Positions 61,041-64,000 of a stretch of DNA of 64,000 bases are shown here, piece by piece; positions within the stretch are counted from its first letter, which is position 1; each line of letters begins with the position of its first letter. Below the pieces are notes generated by a model. It searched no databases. It worked only from the letters and a program-made list of their open reading frames with translations, and was not told the DNA's origin. The stretch is from Heliopora coerulea (taxonomy: Eukaryota > Cnidaria > Anthozoa > Scleralcyonacea > Helioporidae), in NCBI GenBank assembly GCA_030142905.1, contig JASJOG010000547.1:54433-118432 (forward strand), in the 5' to 3' direction. The translations under genes and the position numbers were made by a program.

Positions 61041-61900
61041 TGATTTGGGTATCCCTGTGTTTTGAGTATCTCCGTACCCAGATCACTAGTGATACGGGTA
61101 CCCTCGGTGAGGATACCTAAAACACTGAAAGGAAAACTCAATATTCTACCCTTTTTTGTTTAGCTAGGTAAATACGCCTCTGGTTAGTCATCAAATATTT
61201 GACAATATTTGAAAATGCAAAGGCACATTAAAAGATTATATCTGTCTACTTCAAATTTAGGAGGTAGACCAAAAAGGCATTTGCAGCTTCCGATTAGTTC
61301 TAGTGGAATTGGTGTTATAAGTTACCGTGAACATTTCAGTGTTCAATTTGAGTATGTTATGGTGAGATCCTAGCTGATTTTTTGACTAAATTTGCTGTCC
61401 CACGTGGATGTTTCACTTGATTGATTATGATTTAAAAGGTAAAATCGAATATAAGCATTGTTTCTGCAAATAACCTATTTTAGTGTTGTTTGGAAATTGC
61501 CCTGTAAAAGGAAGCCCTTGTGTATTCTCATGCATAAGACCGAGTGATTTCAGACTACAGTACTACAATAGATTGTCTTGAGTCCTGTTCATGGATATCT
61601 TATGTCAGCACTGTCAAAACATGTAAATACTACAAGTTTTTAAAGACAAAATCTGAGAAGAGATTTACAAACTGGAGATGACAGATTTAATATTAACTTC
61701 AGTGTTAGTTAATATGTTCGTACAACTAAAATTACCAGGTATAAACCACTCTTTTATATAAAACTTAGCACCAATGATGGGATTTGTTTTTACTCCATTG
61801 ATATTTGGTGACATGGCTTATATGCAATAAAATTACAATACAGGGTATACTCTAAATAGTATATAATCATGTACAATAGCAGTTTTTTTATGATCTGTTT
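61041..61900. other. No gene recognised
   Basis: The region begins with a quasi-palindromic stretch (61047-61127: GGTATCC..TGTGTTTTGAGTATC versus GAGGATACCTAAAACAC), perhaps a small element's ends. The remainder is AT-rich without coding sense. The left end of the Ginger-type element should lie here but was not identified. Confidence 0.4.
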
Positions 61901-62043
61901 AAAAAAATTCTTTACTACTCCAGAGTGCATTGTGGACTACATTTCCATTTCATATTTTTTCTCTTGAAAAACATCTCTGGGACTTCACAGCACTTTCTGT
62001 GAAACCACTTGCAGCGACTGGCACATTCAACCATGTCATCCTC

Positions 62044-62643
62044 TTAGCTAACATAAGGAAGGCGACAGGTACAGTAGATTGGTACTAGAACCTTCTTGTC
62101 AGGTGATACATTTCCAGGATTTCTTGGGACACATGGAAACATATCCACTCGGCCTTGGGTGAAACAATTCCACGAGTGACTCCTGATGTTGCGTCTTCTG
62201 AAAGTCACCATGCTTGGATCCTGTCCATAACACAAAGCAGCAGCAAAAGCAATGGAAAATACACCACAGTCATATCCATTTGTCTGCTGTGTGACTGGCT
62301 CAATAGAGATTTCTATAACATCTTGTGAATGAAGGTGTAGAATACCAGCAATTTGTTTCTTAGTGAAACTATTAACCCCTGAGTACATGCTATAATAGAG
62401 TTTAACAGTGTTCATTTGGTTGCAAAAAATGTTACTGATACATATCCAGTGGTTTGCACCAGTGTGAAGAATTTGGATGAATTTTCCTCTCATAACATCG
62501 AACTGTTGAACAATACCAAGTGTAGATGGTTGTAGACCTTGTATATTTGGGAATTGCTGCTTCAATAAGTTTTGTGCCTTACCAATGTGAGTGTCTCTAA
62601 GTAAACCATTTTTCATTATTATGTCACAATCATCTTCATGCAA
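62044..62643 (-). pseudogene. ULP1-type cysteine protease domain
   Basis: The 199-codon frame has GIVQQFDVMRGKFIQILHTG, NHWICISNIF with the catalytic-type His, and QQTNGYDCGVFSIAFAAALC with Gln and Cys. This is the C48/ULP1 arrangement. The usual Asp position reads YYSMYSG, so the acidic residue is not evident. It ends CRLPYVS and then a stop, but the sense of a Cys/His finger continues to about 61920 (ECASRCKWFHRKC), a PHD-like domain. Confidence 0.8.
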
Positions 62644-62778
62644 TTAGTAGTTTGGTGTCTTCATCTTGTGTATTGAACTTTCACTTGCCTTTCTTTCTTC
62701 CACAAACTTGCACTCTTCTTCTTCAACAGTTTTTTCAATTGTATGGTCAGGTTTGGATTTCTTTGATGGTACGTTGGT

Positions 62779-63003
62779 TCATGTTGGCTTACATCGCTTG
62801 TTGGGTTTCTTCTTCCAGTTCTTCATAATTTCTTTAACATGGTATTTTCCTCCATGTTCCAGGTAATCCTCTGCTTCATGATAAGAGATTTTTAAAATGG
62901 CCTGACAGAGGAATATAAGGGCTTCAGGAAACACAACTTTTGTCAGGAAATCTGTATTAGAAGTTGGATACCATTTGTGCAGCTCTCCAAGAATGAATTC
63001 CAA
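62779..63003 (-). pseudogene. Ginger-type gene, conserved helical block
   Basis: The 74-codon frame includes DFLTKVVFPEALIFLCQAIL and YHEAEDYLEHGG, ending in a Lys/Pro-rich tail. It overlaps the end of the integrase-containing frame in another phase, so it is a continuation after a frameshift. Function unknown. Confidence 0.5.
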
Positions 63004-64000
63004 TTGATCTTCAGTAAAACCTCCAAAAAGACATTAAAAGGTAAGTCTTTCTTCTCAAGGCTTGGGGCATTCTTGCTAAAACCAGAGCTGAAAATCTCAT
63101 ACCTCCAGCATTTTTCTTTGTTACTTAATTTGCTGGTCAGCTCATTCTTAATGCATGAAATATGTGGTAAGATATCCTGCTTTTGTATGTTTTTAATTTT
63201 TCTGTCAAATATTTCACATTCCTGTGAAGTAAAAGACTTTGACTGATTCTTTTTTGCTTCTGGCTTCTTTGTTGACTGTTTTGATGTTGTTTGCTCTGCT
63301 TCTGCCATTATTGCTTCTGCCTTGTTTGTTTCTGTCTTCTTTGCTTCTCTTCGATTAGATTCTGTCTGTACTTGTACATCTGGCTGCTGTGCATTAATAG
63401 ATGAAGTTGCTTGTTGTGGGATCTCTACATTGTCTTCCTGTTTGTATGGTTTCAAGTTTTTTATTGACTGCTGTCTCACTATCTTTTTTGTTGAAGGATT
63501 GAGCAACTTGCAGACTCCCCTATCAGCATTCACCTCTATAATTTCATATGGACCAATCCATTGATCTTCTAGTTTGTGCCCTTTCTTTGTTTTCTGCAGC
63601 ATGTTACGAACCAAGACAGCTTCTCCAACTTTGAATTGGCACACCGGTTGACCCTTCTTTTTTTTGGTATTGGGCTTTTTTAATATTGGAATCAACTATA
63701 GGAAATATGGTATCCTTCATCTGCGACATCTGCTCAACATGTTCTCTGATGACTACTTCGTTACTTAAATCTTCCATCAGCTATGCAATGTCATCTAAAT
63801 CAGTGAGGTTTGTTTAACTTTTTTCCACTTCAAAAGGGAATCTTGGATTTCTTCCAAACATTAAATAAAAGGGACTATATTTAGTTGAGGTTGACTGATT
63901 TGCATTGATTGCAAAGAGTGCCCCTTCCACATATTCATCCCATCTGTCATCTTTACCATCCATTACTTTTTTAAGTGTTCTTCGAAGAAAAAAAAATAGT
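62943..64000 (-). pseudogene. Gypsy-like integrase, core end and C-terminal domain, with linker
   Basis: From the edge, LRRTLKKVMDGKDDRWDEYV and then STSTKYSPFYLMFGRNPRFP form the end of the rve core (Tkysp.ylmfGr.pr.P). The frame 62943-63695 has the C-terminal motif KVGEAVLVRNMLQKTKKGHK then LEDQWIGPYEIIEV. A repetitive Glu/Ala/Lys/Thr linker follows (TESNRREAKKTETNKAEAIM), then a domain with KCWRYEIFSSGFSKNAPSLE. A frameshift at about 63700 separates the core from this frame. Confidence 0.8.

Larger units (their letters stand above)
61910..64000 (-). mobile_element. Ginger-type transposon gene, runs off the window edge
   Basis: The minus-strand sense from 64000 leftward gives, in order, the end of a gypsy-like integrase core, its C-terminal domain, a charged linker, a conserved helical block, a ULP1-type protease and a PHD-like finger. 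Ginger1 DNA transposons are known to encode a gypsy-related integrase with added ULP1 or OTU protease and PHD domains. Frame breaks occur near 63700, 62975, 62650 and 62045. The catalytic DDE part lies mostly outside the window. Confidence 0.75.

Noticed and set aside
61047..61127. Quasi-palindrome GGTATCC...GAGGATACC as a MITE
   Set aside because: Arms are short and imperfect and no duplicated target site is evident, so it is not called as a separate element.

Overview
The window is AT-rich invertebrate animal DNA, apparently with no ordinary host gene. I cannot name the species. The repeat mix (Polinton/Maverick, Penelope-like, CR1/L2-type LINE, Helitron, ISL2EU, Ginger, Crypton-like, hAT, BEL/Pao and Ty3/gypsy elements, tRNA-derived SINEs) fits a cnidarian, mollusc, chelicerate or similar lineage. 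It reads as layers of mobile elements inserted into one another.

The centrepiece is a structurally complete but mutated Polinton/Maverick element at 9459-35987 (26.5 kb). It has ~1.2 kb terminal inverted repeats (TIRs) and is flanked by a 5-bp duplication AAGGA. It sits inside the gag frame of a BEL/Pao retrotransposon, which is readable on both sides (7343-7607, 9247-9458, 35993-36860). It carries a protein-primed-type family B DNA polymerase (18115-21484), an A32-like packaging ATPase (21542-22252), a retroviral-type integrase (28197-29131), a probable double-jelly-roll major capsid protein (24419-25842) and a probable penton/minor capsid protein (27252-28181). It also has two related small basic proteins and many short genes I do not recognise. 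Plus-strand genes lie mostly in the left half and minus-strand genes in the right half. I found no adenain-type protease. Most genes carry one or a few frameshifts at homopolymers or single in-frame stops. Unexpected contents are a SET-domain gene (16337-16864) and a non-coding hairpin array (33613-34695) with three units spaced exactly 107 bp apart.

Left of the Polinton: a CR1/L2-type LINE (410-3645) apparently inserted into an RTE-type LINE, a Crypton-like repeat (4275-5790), a Helitron fragment (6817-7060), and a head-to-head Penelope-like foldback (7541-9231) whose outer ends carry hammerhead-ribozyme-like motifs.

Right of the Polinton: a SWIM-finger pseudogene, an ISL2EU transposon with THAP and DDE domains, SINEs, a Myb/SANT-like gene, a MITE, a Helitron N-terminal domain, a BRO-N/VRR-NUC fragment and an HNH fragment. 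Next comes a second, much older Polinton-type polymerase gene (about 44450-58303). It is cut by a Tigger/pogo element, by a hAT element with 8-bp duplications (46657-53758, itself holding Penelope-like copies and the second Crypton-like copy), and by another hAT bounded by inverted SINEs. The window ends with fragments of a LINE, a hAT, a Ty3/gypsy gag and a Ginger-type transposon gene joining integrase, ULP1-protease and PHD domains.
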